From NCBI RefSeq assembly GCF_900182635.1, contig NZ_FXTD01000001.1, positions 124,001 through 188,000 on the forward strand: 64,000 nucleotides of DNA, given 5' to 3'. Source of the DNA: Halorubrum cibi (GTDB lineage Archaea; Halobacteriota; Halobacteria; Halobacteriales; Haloferacaceae). This document shows positions 17,523 through 25,552 of the stretch, in pieces. A model generated the notes under the pieces. That model made no database searches. It saw nothing but the letters and a program-made list of their open reading frames with translations, and was not told the DNA's origin. How positions within the stretch are numbered: the stretch's first letter is position 1; every line of letters begins with the position of its first letter. Both the position numbers and the translations under genes were made by a program.

Positions 17523-18368
17523 ATGAGCGACTCAGTACACGCGACGAACGGGACCGCGGCTTCCGTCGAGACGGAGTCCGATGCGGCGATCGACGCGACG
17601 GACGCGACCGATGACGCCGCGAGCGCCGCCGCCGACGCGGCCATCACGTCCGACGACGACGCCGGCGACGCCGGCGACGCCGACGAGTACACCTTCGACG
17701 ACCTGAGCGTCGTGATGGGCACGTACAACGAGGAGGAGGCGATCGGGACCGTCCTCGACGACGTCGAGTCGGTCACCGACGGGAAGGCTGAGATCGTCTG
17801 CGTCGACGGCTCCGACGACCGGACGCCGGAGATCGCCCGCGAGCACGGCGCGCGCGTCGTCGAGCAGGAGCCACAGGGGTACGGCGTGGCGGTTCGCGAG
17901 GCGATCCTGACGCCCGACCGCCCTGTGGTCGTCACGACCGACTGCGACGACACCTACCCGATGGAGGCGCTGCCCGAGTTCCTCGCCGAGGTCAACGACG
18001 GGGCCGACGTGGTGAGCGGCGACCGGCTCTACCACGGCGCGGAGGCGATGCCGGCGTTCAACCGCCTCGGGAATCACGCGTTCGCGGCCGTCGCGAGCCT
18101 GCTGATGGGCGAGCGCGTCCACGACACCACCACCGGGATGCGCGCGTACCGCCGCGAGGTCGTCGAGGAGATCGGCTGGACGGAGAACACGGGGCTGTCC
18201 GCGGAGCTTCTGATCCGCCCGCTGATGCGCGGCTACGACGTGCGCGAGCGCCCGATCCACTACGCCGAGCGGCTCGGCGACACGAAGCTCGACCCGATCG
18301 GCGGCGGCGCGGCCATCGCGAAATCGATCGTCACCGTCTGTCTCGAGGAGCAGCTGCGGCGGTTCTGA
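17523..18368 (+). CDS. GT2 glycosyltransferase (dolichol-phosphate sugar synthase type)
   Basis: A 281-residue cytoplasmic GT-A glycosyltransferase of family 2. A low-complexity Ala/Asp-rich N-terminus of about 55 residues precedes the catalytic domain, VVMGTYNEEEAIGTVL. DGSDDRT and TTDCDDTYP follow as nucleotide-sugar/metal motifs, then the DTTTGMRAYRREV segment typical of dolichol-phosphate-mannose/glucose synthases. It lacks C-terminal TM helices. It probably loads a lipid phosphate with one sugar, matching the large membrane glycosyltransferase nearby that would use such a donor. The start is uncertain: the ATG used here, or the GTG at 17502, whose spacing to operator 2 suits a leaderless mRNA. 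Confidence 0.85.
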   Translation: MSDSVHATNGTAASVETESDAAIDATDATDDAASAAADAAITSDDDAGDAGDADEYTFDDLSVVMGTYNEEEAIGTVLDDVESVTDGKAEIVCVDGSDDRTPEIAREHGARVVEQEPQGYGVAVREAILTPDRPVVVTTDCDDTYPMEALPEFLAEVNDGADVVSGDRLYHGAEAMPAFNRLGNHAFAAVASLLMGERVHDTTTGMRAYRREVVEEIGWTENTGLSAELLIRPLMRGYDVRERPIHYAERLGDTKLDPIGGGAAIAKSIVTVCLEEQLRRF

Positions 18369-18436
18369 CGGGACCGCCTCGATTTCGAACCGGACGGCGG
18401 TCCACACACAGTGGGCATCCCGGACCGCCGCCGGTG

Positions 18437-18448
18437 ACGTTTTTAAAC
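18437..18448. terminator. Possible T-tract terminator between convergent genes
   Basis: GACGTTTTTAAAC lies between the GT2 stop and the 3' end of the opposing membrane-glycosyltransferase gene. Short T runs end archaeal transcripts. This is weak evidence by itself. Confidence 0.3.
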
Positions 18449-18491
18449 TCGTGAGCGGCGGCGACGACCAGTCGTCACCGAAACACTCGTC

Positions 18492-20831
18492 TCACTCCTC
18501 GGCCGCTTCCGCGTCCGTCTCGAAGACGACCCACTCGGGGTGGGTGTCGGGCTCGTCCGGGAGGTAGGTCCCCTCGTTCCCGCACTCGGTGACGAGCCGA
18601 CAGGTCGAGCGCTCGGGCGGCCAGACGGCCTCGACGCGCTCGCCGTCCTCACCCGCCTCGCCGCCCTCCGTCACCCGAACCGTGACCTCCTGCCGGTAGG
18701 TGTACGTCGCGCCCGCGGGGTCGACGAGCGTCACCGTCACGGCGACCACGTCGCCCTCGGGGTCGAACGGGACCGACTCGGCCGAGCCGTCGGCCGCGTC
18801 CGCCGCCGCGCCTCCCGCACCCGGCAGTCGCACGCCGTCCGGCGTCACCGTCCAACCGACAGCGAGCGAGTCGTCGGGGTCAGTCACCGTGTAGGAGACG
18901 TGGTCCGGGCCGCCCTCGCCGCCTCGACGCGGGTCCACGCGCACCTGCGCGCGAGCGACGCGGTCCGGGACGCCGACGGTCGTCTCGGCGGCGAGTTCGG
19001 AGCCGGACCGCCGGTCGAGCGATTCCAGTTTCGGCGTGACGTACACGTCGGGATTCGGGGTCCAGGTACCTCGGTAGCCGTAGCGGTACAGCGTCCGGTC
19101 GGGATACGCGTCGAGCACCGCGAAGTCCTCGACCGGGTCGCGGCCGAGCGCGTAGACGACGTCGCCGTCGAGCCCCGGCCCGTTCCGGAGGTACTGGAAC
19201 GGGTGGTTCTGCCACTCGCCGTACGGCGTCGGGAGGAAGACGAGCCCGTCCTCGAAGTCGGTCGCGTCGATCGGCGCGTACGCCGCCTCGTGTTTCGCGT
19301 CGACCGCGGCGTTCCGGTCGATCGGCTCGGAGGCCGCGTCCACGGCGGCGACGCCAGCGACGGCGACCGCGCTGACGACGACGACCGCGACCGCGACGCG
19401 GGCGACCGTGGGAGGGACGTCCCGACGCACGAGCCGCTCGCGCGCCGAGGCGAGCGCCCGCCACCCGGCGGCGACGGCGAGCCCGCCGAAGACCGACAGC
19501 GGCACGAGCAGGTCGAAGTGGTAGAAGGGACCGAACAGCGACGCGAGCCCGTCGGTCGGGTCCGCGAGGTCGGCGAGCGCGTTGTGCGTCCCCCAGAAGA
19601 ACAGGTTGCCGACGACGACCGCGACCGCGACGCCGACGAGGAGCAGGGCGGCCGTTCGGCGGAATCGGGGCGAGCCGGGAGCGGTCGAGGAACCCGCGGA
19701 TTCGCCACCGCCGTCGCCGTCGGCCGCCGCGAGATCGCTCGGGTCCCCGCTCGCGAACCAGCCGCGGAGCGCGACCGCGCCGCCGGCGAGCGCGAGGGCC
19801 GTCCCGAGCGAGCCGCCGGCGAGCCACCGGGTCGCGATCTCGGCGAGCGCGTAACCGTTGGACTCCAGCGCCAGTCCGAGCGTGTACTCGACTGAGTGCC
19901 CCAGGATCCGCCGCTCGCCGAAGCCGGGTCCGTCCATCGGCGCGAACGCCTGGTAGGGGAAGGTGAGCGGCGACCCCGTCATCCGGACGTTGTACGCGAG
20001 CGTGACTGCGACGAAGAGGGTGCCCAAAAGCGCCGTGAGCCCGTGCCGACGGACCGGGTCGGGAAGCCCGCGGACGCCGGCGACGACGAGCGCGCGTGGC
20101 GTCGCCCTCGTCGACTCGGCGCCGAACCGCCGGGTCGCCGAGATCACCCGCCACAGGGCGTGACAGATGAACGGGGCGGCGAACAGCACCGCGGTGTACG
20201 GGCGCGCGAAGAAGGCGATCCCGATCGTGACTCCCGCGAGTCCGGCGGCCGGGAGCGATCCGTCGCGGACGCTCCGGAGGTACGCGACCGCGAAGACCAG
20301 GTTGAAGAAGGTCGTCGGCGCGTACGGGAGGAAGGTGGAGGTGGTCGCGATCGCCATCGGCGACGCCGCGAAGAGGACGGCCGCGGCGAGACCCGCCCGC
20401 CGGCCGAACGAGAGCGACCCGAGCAGGTACACTAAGGCGGCGTTGCCGGCGGCGACCGCCGCGAGCGTCACGCGCGGCTCGCCGAACAGGAGCATCGAGA
20501 CCCCGAACGTCGCCGCCGGAACGGGGTTGTACTTCGGGTAGAGCCGGCCGCCGTCCTCGATGAAGAACCACGGGTGAAAGGCGTCCGCGAGCGGTCCCGC
20601 GTGGAACTCCAGCTGGCCGCCCAAGAGCAGCGCGGCCTGCGTGAGGTAGACGCCTTCGTCGTGGTTCGCGGAGTGGTGTGAGAAGACGGTCGCGGCGACC
20701 GCGAACGTCAGGACGCCAGCCGTGAGCGAGACGAGCGCCGCGGCCGCGGTGACTCGGTCAGCACGGGCGAGTCGCTGGCGGAGACGAGTCGCGAGTCGGC
20801 GCGGACGGACGGACGGGGGAAGAACTGACAC
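18492..20831 (-). CDS. Large membrane glycosyltransferase, PMT/ArnT (GT39/GT83)-like
   Basis: A 779-residue protein. It has about 11-12 TM helices in the first 520 residues, then a soluble extracytoplasmic domain of about 250 residues. The first outer loop holds SANHDEGVYLTQAALL, the Asp-Glu motif that marks catalytic loop 1 of GT-C enzymes using lipid-phosphate sugars. YPKYNPVPAATFG follows as in ArnT-like proteins. It probably transfers a sugar from a dolichol-phosphate donor to an acceptor outside the cell. The start is 30 bp after the stop of the ferric-binding protein gene on the same strand, so both are probably one operon under operator 3. The acceptor is unknown. Confidence 0.78.
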   Translation of the reverse strand: MSVLPPSVRPRRLATRLRQRLARADRVTAAAALVSLTAGVLTFAVAATVFSHHSANHDEGVYLTQAALLLGGQLEFHAGPLADAFHPWFFIEDGGRLYPKYNPVPAATFGVSMLLFGEPRVTLAAVAAGNAALVYLLGSLSFGRRAGLAAAVLFAASPMAIATTSTFLPYAPTTFFNLVFAVAYLRSVRDGSLPAAGLAGVTIGIAFFARPYTAVLFAAPFICHALWRVISATRRFGAESTRATPRALVVAGVRGLPDPVRRHGLTALLGTLFVAVTLAYNVRMTGSPLTFPYQAFAPMDGPGFGERRILGHSVEYTLGLALESNGYALAEIATRWLAGGSLGTALALAGGAVALRGWFASGDPSDLAAADGDGGGESAGSSTAPGSPRFRRTAALLLVGVAVAVVVGNLFFWGTHNALADLADPTDGLASLFGPFYHFDLLVPLSVFGGLAVAAGWRALASARERLVRRDVPPTVARVAVAVVVVSAVAVAGVAAVDAASEPIDRNAAVDAKHEAAYAPIDATDFEDGLVFLPTPYGEWQNHPFQYLRNGPGLDGDVVYALGRDPVEDFAVLDAYPDRTLYRYGYRGTWTPNPDVYVTPKLESLDRRSGSELAAETTVGVPDRVARAQVRVDPRRGGEGGPDHVSYTVTDPDDSLAVGWTVTPDGVRLPGAGGAAADAADGSAESVPFDPEGDVVAVTVTLVDPAGATYTYRQEVTVRVTEGGEAGEDGERVEAVWPPERSTCRLVTECGNEGTYLPDEPDTHPEWVVFETDAEAAEE

Positions 20832-20860
20832 GAACGGTGATCTGGCGGTGGAACGAGCGT

Positions 20861-22072
20861 TCAGATCTGGACGCCGGCCTCGCGCATGAGGTCGATCGTC
20901 GGTTCGAGGTTCGACAGCTCGGCCAGGTCGATGTCGGGGACGTCGAGCTCGTCGATCGTCGGGAGGTCGCCGATCGGCTCCACGTCGGGGATGAGCGGGT
21001 ACTCGAAGGTGGAGCGCGCGAAGTAGTCCTGCGCCTCCGCCGACAGCAGGTGGCGGACGAAGTTCGACGCGAGGTCGGCGTCGCTCGCGGTGTCGACGAC
21101 CGCCGCGCCGGCGACGTTGAACACCGCGCCCGCGTCGCCCTCGGTGAACGCCGTGGCGATCGGGGCGTTCGGGTTACCGTCGAGCACGCGCTGGATGTAG
21201 TAGTGATTCGTGAACGCCGCGTCGATCGCGCCGTCGGCGATCTCCTGACAGGTGCGGAACTCGTCCGGGTACGTCGTCGCGCCGCGCTCGACCATCGCCT
21301 CCAGCCACTCGAGCGTCGCGTCCTCGCCCTCGATGAGCCGCATCGCGGTGATGAACGCCTGTGCGGAACCGTACGACGGGGCCCACCCCAGGTCGCCGGG
21401 GAACTCCTCGGGGTACGCCATGACGTCGTCCGGCAGGTCGCTCTCGTCGAACTCGTCGGTGTTGTACGGGACCGTCCGAGCCCGCCCGGAGGTACCCACC
21501 CACTGCTCCGTGCGGAACTCGGAGCGGACCTTCTCGGCCACGTCGGCGGGTAGCGCCTGCGTGCGCCCCGCGTCGGCGAGCGCGCCGAGCGACCCCGCGT
21601 TCACCGAGTAGAACACGTCCGCCGGCGACCCCTGTCCCTCGTTGACGATCTGGTTCACGAGGTCCGTCGATCCGGCGTATCGGACGGTCAGATCGAAGTC
21701 GTCGTAGAGGTCGTCGATGTAGCTCACGAGCTCGCCGACGAGGAACTCGCCGCGTCCGGAGTAGACGGTGAGTTCGCCCGACAGATCGGGCATCTCGGCC
21801 ATCGGCGTCCCACCGGGAGCACCGCGACCCTCGCGACCCGAACCGATCTGGCCGACCGCCGATTCGGGATCGCCGCCACCGCCACCGCCACCGCCGTCAC
21901 CGGCCTCGCCGTCGCCGCTCGCGTCCTCGTCGCCGCTCCCGGAACAGCCCGCGATCCCGGCGACGCCGACCGAGCCGGCCGCGGCGAGGAACCGCCGTCG
22001 TCGCACGTTTCTCCCGTCGTCGCGTCCGCCGCCGTCGCGTTCGTCGCGTCCGTTGAATTCGTGTCCAGTCAT
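20861..22072 (-). CDS. FbpA-like ferric iron-binding lipoprotein (ABC substrate-binding)
   Basis: A 403-residue exported binding protein. The Tat motif RRRRFLAAAGS is followed by lipobox IAGCSG (near 43) and an Asp/Gly-rich linker. The mature lobe starts LTVYSGRGEFLVGEL, the classical start of ferric-binding proteins. ADVFYSVNAGSLGAL and TNHYYIQRVL follow; the adjacent Tyr-Tyr pair corresponds to the paired Fe-binding tyrosines of FbpA/FutA. It probably binds Fe3+ outside the membrane and hands it to the permease at 13.5-15.1 kb. The ATG lies 4 bp from operator 3. The downstream membrane glycosyltransferase follows after about 29 bp, an unusual operon partner. Confidence 0.88.
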   Translation of the reverse strand: MTGHEFNGRDERDGGGRDDGRNVRRRRFLAAAGSVGVAGIAGCSGSGDEDASGDGEAGDGGGGGGGGDPESAVGQIGSGREGRGAPGGTPMAEMPDLSGELTVYSGRGEFLVGELVSYIDDLYDDFDLTVRYAGSTDLVNQIVNEGQGSPADVFYSVNAGSLGALADAGRTQALPADVAEKVRSEFRTEQWVGTSGRARTVPYNTDEFDESDLPDDVMAYPEEFPGDLGWAPSYGSAQAFITAMRLIEGEDATLEWLEAMVERGATTYPDEFRTCQEIADGAIDAAFTNHYYIQRVLDGNPNAPIATAFTEGDAGAVFNVAGAAVVDTASDADLASNFVRHLLSAEAQDYFARSTFEYPLIPDVEPIGDLPTIDELDVPDIDLAELSNLEPTIDLMREAGVQI

Positions 22073-22076
22073 GTGT

Positions 22077-22092
22077 TTTAGGCTTGCCTAAA
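22077..22092. promoter_or_regulatory. DtxR-type operator 3
   Basis: TTTAGGC-TT-GCCTAAA, 7-bp perfect arms, 4 bp upstream of the ATG (22072, minus strand) of the ferric-binding protein. On the minus strand GTATTTAGG could form the TATA element, so binding would block initiation. Confidence 0.85.
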
Positions 22093-22111
22093 TACGTTTA
22101 ATCGTGTCGAT

Positions 22112-23293
22112 TCAATCGTCCGCGGGCGCCGGCGTCCGCCGGATCGCGTCCAGACAGTCGAGCCAGTCGCGCATGTACTCGCCGCAGTGGTTGAGGAACG
22201 CGCCGTTGTTCCACTCGGAGAAGTCTCCCTCCGCGAGCGCGTCGGCCGTCTCGGCGAAGACGGCCGCGAACGAGTCGGCGTCGTCCCCCTCCTCGTCGAC
22301 GACCTCCCAGACGTGCTCGTTCAGCTCCAGCCCCGCCACCTCGTTCGCGAGGTCGTCGAACGTCGAGCGCGCGGCCTTGTTGTGCTCACACAGCGGCCCG
22401 CCGTTGTAGATACGCTTGCCGAGCACGTCGCAGGCGCGCTTCAAGAAGAGGCCCGACCAGATGTCGTCGAAGCGCCCCACGTCCCACTCGTTGTCGTCCA
22501 TCGGCAGCTGGTAGAACGCCGGGATCACCTCGCGGCGGAACGCGAGGTTCATCGAGCAGACGGTGAGGTAGTTGCCGCGCGCGGCGACGAAGTCCTCGTC
22601 GAAGTCGTCGGCGGTCGTCCGCGTCTGCGCCTGCCCCTCCAGGTCGCCGTCCATCAGGATCCGGACCGCGTCGAGGTCGGGGACGTTCGTCCACAGCCCC
22701 TGCGAGGCGACGACCTCGCCGGGCTCGACCTCGGCGGTCCCCGTCTCGACCGTCTCGTCCATCGCCGAGTACGGGTAGCCGCGGGGGTAGAGACCGTGTT
22801 CGTCGGCGTTGTCGTAGAGGACGTTCACCCAGTTCTCGTCCGAACTGACGCGCTCGATCGAACCACCGAACGCGAGGTTCCCCATGTGACGACCGAAGTA
22901 GTCCGTATCGTCGTGCGGGAGCGTGTCGTCGTCGATGAAGACCCCGTACTCGAACTCGGGGTTCGCCCACATGTACAGCAGGCCGAAGCTCGTCTCCGCG
23001 TGGCTGGCGGCCGGGACGACGTGGCCGTACTCCGCGACCCCGTTGGCCTCGTACCACTCCTCGCGACCGGTTCCGTCGAAGACCTCGCCGGAGACGGCCA
23101 GATCGTCGAGCATCTCGCGCATCGATTCGACCTCACAGAAGTCCTCGGTGATCAACACGAAATGGAGCCGTGAGACGTCGAATCCGTGCGTGCGGGCGTT
23201 CTCGACGTACGCGCGGATACACTCGTACTCCCGGATCGTGGGAACGATCACGCAGACGTCCCGCGTGTCCCCTCGTGTGCTGCGTTCGTCCAT
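22112..23293 (-). CDS. RGP/UDP-arabinopyranose mutase-like protein (alpha-1,4-glucan-protein synthase family)
   Basis: A 393-residue soluble protein of the reversibly glycosylated polypeptide family, whose plant members interconvert UDP-arabinopyranose and UDP-arabinofuranose. VCVIVPTIREYECIRAYVENA opens a GT-A-like fold. VFIDDDTLPHDDT is the DDD nucleotide-sugar/metal motif. The last third has WNNGAFLNHCGEYMRDWLDCL, as seen in archaeal family members. No TM helix or signal. It would act on a UDP-sugar in the cytoplasm and feed the membrane glycosyltransferases around it. The exact sugar is unknown. It has its own operator (4) and so is a separate transcription unit from the upstream gene. 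Confidence 0.75.
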   Translation of the reverse strand: MDERSTRGDTRDVCVIVPTIREYECIRAYVENARTHGFDVSRLHFVLITEDFCEVESMREMLDDLAVSGEVFDGTGREEWYEANGVAEYGHVVPAASHAETSFGLLYMWANPEFEYGVFIDDDTLPHDDTDYFGRHMGNLAFGGSIERVSSDENWVNVLYDNADEHGLYPRGYPYSAMDETVETGTAEVEPGEVVASQGLWTNVPDLDAVRILMDGDLEGQAQTRTTADDFDEDFVAARGNYLTVCSMNLAFRREVIPAFYQLPMDDNEWDVGRFDDIWSGLFLKRACDVLGKRIYNGGPLCEHNKAARSTFDDLANEVAGLELNEHVWEVVDEEGDDADSFAAVFAETADALAEGDFSEWNNGAFLNHCGEYMRDWLDCLDAIRRTPAPADD

Positions 23294-23297
23294 GTCT

Positions 23298-23327
23298 CCA
23301 AGTTTTTAGGCCAGCCTAAAAACTTGG
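23298..23327. promoter_or_regulatory. DtxR-type operator 4, a 30-bp palindrome over the upstream stop codon
   Basis: The core TTTAGGC-CA-GCCTAAA (23305-23320) is extended on both sides to perfect 14-bp arms, CCAAGTTTTTAGGC and its complement. It starts 4 bp upstream of the ATG (23293, minus strand). The stop codon of the upstream UPF0104 gene (23316-23318) is inside it. As RNA it could also form a strong hairpin ending the upstream message. Confidence 0.88.
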
Positions 23328-24455
23328 CGGTCCGGTCGCAGACGGGTCGCCCTCGCCGGTCGCGGGCTCTCCCTCCTCGGCGCCGGCTGTCGGGAGGCGA
23401 TCGAACGCGAGCGCGGCCAGCCCGCCGCCGCCGAGCGTGACGACGTTCTTCAGCGCGTGGTCGAGGACCGCCGCGACGACCGCCGTCTCCACGGGGATCG
23501 CGGTGGTGCCGACGACGAGTCCGACGAACGCCGCCTCGTAGAGTCCGATGCCGCCCTGCGAGAGCGGCAGCACCTTCGCGAGGTTCCCGGCGCTGACCGC
23601 GAGCGTCCCGACCGTCACCAGCGTCACCGTCGGAACCGACCCGCCGCCGACACCCCCGACGAGCGCCGCGAGCACGAGCACCGCGGTGACGACGTCGAGC
23701 CCCCACACGAGGAGGCTCCCGGCGTAGACCCGAGCCAGCCCGCGCGGCGCGACGGCGACGACGCGAACCGCCGCGCCGAACCGGACCGCGGCGTCGACGA
23801 TCCCGGAGAGTCGTGAACTCTCGGAGAGCCGAGAATCCTCGACGCGGGCGCGGAGCGCGGAGCCGAACTCCCGGTCGCTCCGCGCGACCGCGACCGTCGA
23901 GACGGCGAGGAGAACCGCGACGACGGCGAGCGCGCCCGCAGCCGCGAGGGGCGTCGAGGCACCCGCCGTCCCGACCGAGCGGTCCCCGAGCAGGAGGGTC
24001 GCGAGGGCGGTCCCGCCGAGCGTGACGATCGCCACGAGGTCGAAGCCGCGTTCGACCGCCAGCGAGGCGACGCCGGTCGGGTAGGGGACCTCGTGCCGGC
24101 GCTTGAGGAGGTACGCCCGCACCCCGTCGCCGGCGCGCGCCGGGACGACGAGGTTCACCGTCTGGCTCGCGAACACGGCCGCGGTGAGGAAGCCGACGCC
24201 GTGTCGACGGTCCATCGGCGCGAGCACGTCGCCGTACCGCTGCCCGCGGAGCGGCCACGAGAGCAGGTACGCGAGGAGGGCGAACGCGAGGAGCCGCGGG
24301 TCCGCCTCGGCGACTGCCGCGAGAACCGTGTCCGCGTCGAGGGTCCGCGAGAGCACTGCGAGGCCGAGCACGAGGACGACGACGGTCCCGACGAGGGTGA
24401 GTCGGCCGCGTGTGAGTCGGCGGGAGAGCCGGTCGCGAAGCCGTTCCTCTGACAT
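23316..24455 (-). CDS. UPF0104/lysylphosphatidylglycerol synthase-type membrane protein
   Basis: A 379-residue protein with about eight or nine TM helices. It has the family signatures ASQTVNLVVPARAGDGVRAYLL (near 100), SLAVERGFDLVAIVTL (near 128) and AGNLAKVLPLSQGGIGLYEAAFVGL (near 285). The family includes AglD-associated proteins and MprF flippase domains and is often found with glycosyltransferases; a role in moving or modifying lipid-linked sugars is likely but inferred. The ATG is 7 bp from operator 5. The stop codon lies inside operator 4 of the next gene, so the two genes touch but are separately controlled. Confidence 0.8.
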   Translation of the reverse strand: MSEERLRDRLSRRLTRGRLTLVGTVVVLVLGLAVLSRTLDADTVLAAVAEADPRLLAFALLAYLLSWPLRGQRYGDVLAPMDRRHGVGFLTAAVFASQTVNLVVPARAGDGVRAYLLKRRHEVPYPTGVASLAVERGFDLVAIVTLGGTALATLLLGDRSVGTAGASTPLAAAGALAVVAVLLAVSTVAVARSDREFGSALRARVEDSRLSESSRLSGIVDAAVRFGAAVRVVAVAPRGLARVYAGSLLVWGLDVVTAVLVLAALVGGVGGGSVPTVTLVTVGTLAVSAGNLAKVLPLSQGGIGLYEAAFVGLVVGTTAIPVETAVVAAVLDHALKNVVTLGGGGLAALAFDRLPTAGAEEGEPATGEGDPSATGPPSF

Positions 24456-24462
24456 ACACTCG

Positions 24463-24487
24463 TTTAGGCATGCCTAAAACATATAAC
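24463..24487. promoter_or_regulatory. DtxR-type operator 5 with TATA box
   Basis: TTTAGGCATGCCTAAA (24463-24478), a perfect 16-bp palindrome, lies 7 bp upstream of the ATG at 24455 (minus strand). On the minus strand GTTATATG (about 24480-24488) precedes it at TATA distance, so the operator lies between TATA box and start. Confidence 0.88.
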
Positions 24488-24579
24488 GCTGGCGGTTCGA
24501 TCGGCGACTCCCGGTCCGCCGGCCGGCCCGAACGGTCCGGCGATCGAGTTTAATTCGACTCGGACCGAAGGGACGATCG

Positions 24580-25149
24580 ATGCGCGCCACGCTCGAGACG
24601 CTCGTGATCGTCTGCGTCGTCGGCCTCGCACAGGCCGCGTTGAGTCTCGTCGGTCTCGGGTCGTCGCTGGCGCTCTCGACCCCGTTGTCGGTCGCGCCGT
24701 GGACGGTTCTCACGAGCGTGTACGCACACGGCTCCGTGAGCCACCTGCTCGCGAACGCGCTCGGTCTACTCCTCGTCGGCCCGCTCGTCGAGCACCGGAC
24801 GACCCGGCTCCGGTTTCACGCCTTCGTCGTCGCCACCGGTGCGCTCGCCGGAACGACGCAGGTAGTCATCGGCGGGCTCGTCGGCCCGTCGACCGCGGTG
24901 CTCGGGATCAGCGGCGCGGTCTTCGCGCTCGGCGGGTATCTCCTCGCCAGCAACGTCGTGAGCGCGACGCTGTTCGACCGCCTGCGACTCTCCGTCCGAG
25001 CACAGTTCGTCCTCTTCGCCGGGCTCGCCGTCCTCCTCACGTTCGCGACGGCCGCACCCGGCGTCGCGCTGATCGCACACGCCGCCGGAGCGTTCGTCGG
25101 GCTTCTCGCCGGACGCGCGCGGCTGCTGGAGTACGACCACACGAGATAG
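24580..25149 (+). CDS. Rhomboid-family intramembrane serine protease
   Basis: A 189-residue membrane protein with six hydrophobic spans. It has the rhomboid motifs HGSVSHLLANALGL (HxxxN, helix 2), GISGAVFALGGY (GxSG with the catalytic Ser, helix 4) and HAAGAFVGLLAGR (catalytic His, helix 6). It would cleave membrane proteins within the bilayer; the substrate is unknown. Its start is divergent from the UPF0104 gene, 125 bp away. It ends convergently with rpsJ. All catalytic residues are present, so it is likely active. Confidence 0.88.
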   Translation: MRATLETLVIVCVVGLAQAALSLVGLGSSLALSTPLSVAPWTVLTSVYAHGSVSHLLANALGLLLVGPLVEHRTTRLRFHAFVVATGALAGTTQVVIGGLVGPSTAVLGISGAVFALGGYLLASNVVSATLFDRLRLSVRAQFVLFAGLAVLLTFATAAPGVALIAHAAGAFVGLLAGRARLLEYDHTR

Positions 25150-25240
25150 CGGCCGCTACCGCGGTGACGGACCGAGGACGGCGGCGCTGTCCGGGATGAA
25201 AAACGAAAACGGAGAGCGTGGCGCGAACGCGCCTTAGCGC

Positions 25241-25549
25241 TTAGTCCTCGAGAACGATCTCGATGCTGACGTCGTTGGGCACCTGGACGCGCATGAGCTG
25301 ACGGAGCGCGCGTTCGTCGGCGTCGATGTCGATCAGCCGCTTGTGGACGCGCATCTCCCAGTGCTCCCACGTCGCCGTCCCCTCACCGTCCGGGGACTTC
25401 CGCGACGGGATCTCCAGCGTCTTCGTCGGGAGCGGGATCGGGCCCGACAGGGCGACCCCCGTCGAGTCCGCGATCTCGCGGACGTCGTCGCAGATGGCGT
25501 CGAGGTCCTCGGGGCTGGTACCGGCGAGGCGGACGCGTGCCTGCTGCAT
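25241..25549 (-). CDS. rpsJ: Ribosomal protein S10 (uS10)
   Basis: A 102-residue small-subunit protein. It has the conserved hairpin [23 protein letters not shown] (split: SGPIPLPTK, then SRKSPDG) and the HKRLIDIDA block. It is directly downstream of tuf, with the ATG three bases after the tuf stop, the common archaeal tuf-rpsJ order. Confidence 0.97.
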   Translation of the reverse strand: MQQARVRLAGTSPEDLDAICDDVREIADSTGVALSGPIPLPTKTLEIPSRKSPDGEGTATWEHWEMRVHKRLIDIDADERALRQLMRVQVPNDVSIEIVLED

Positions 25550-25552
25550 CGA

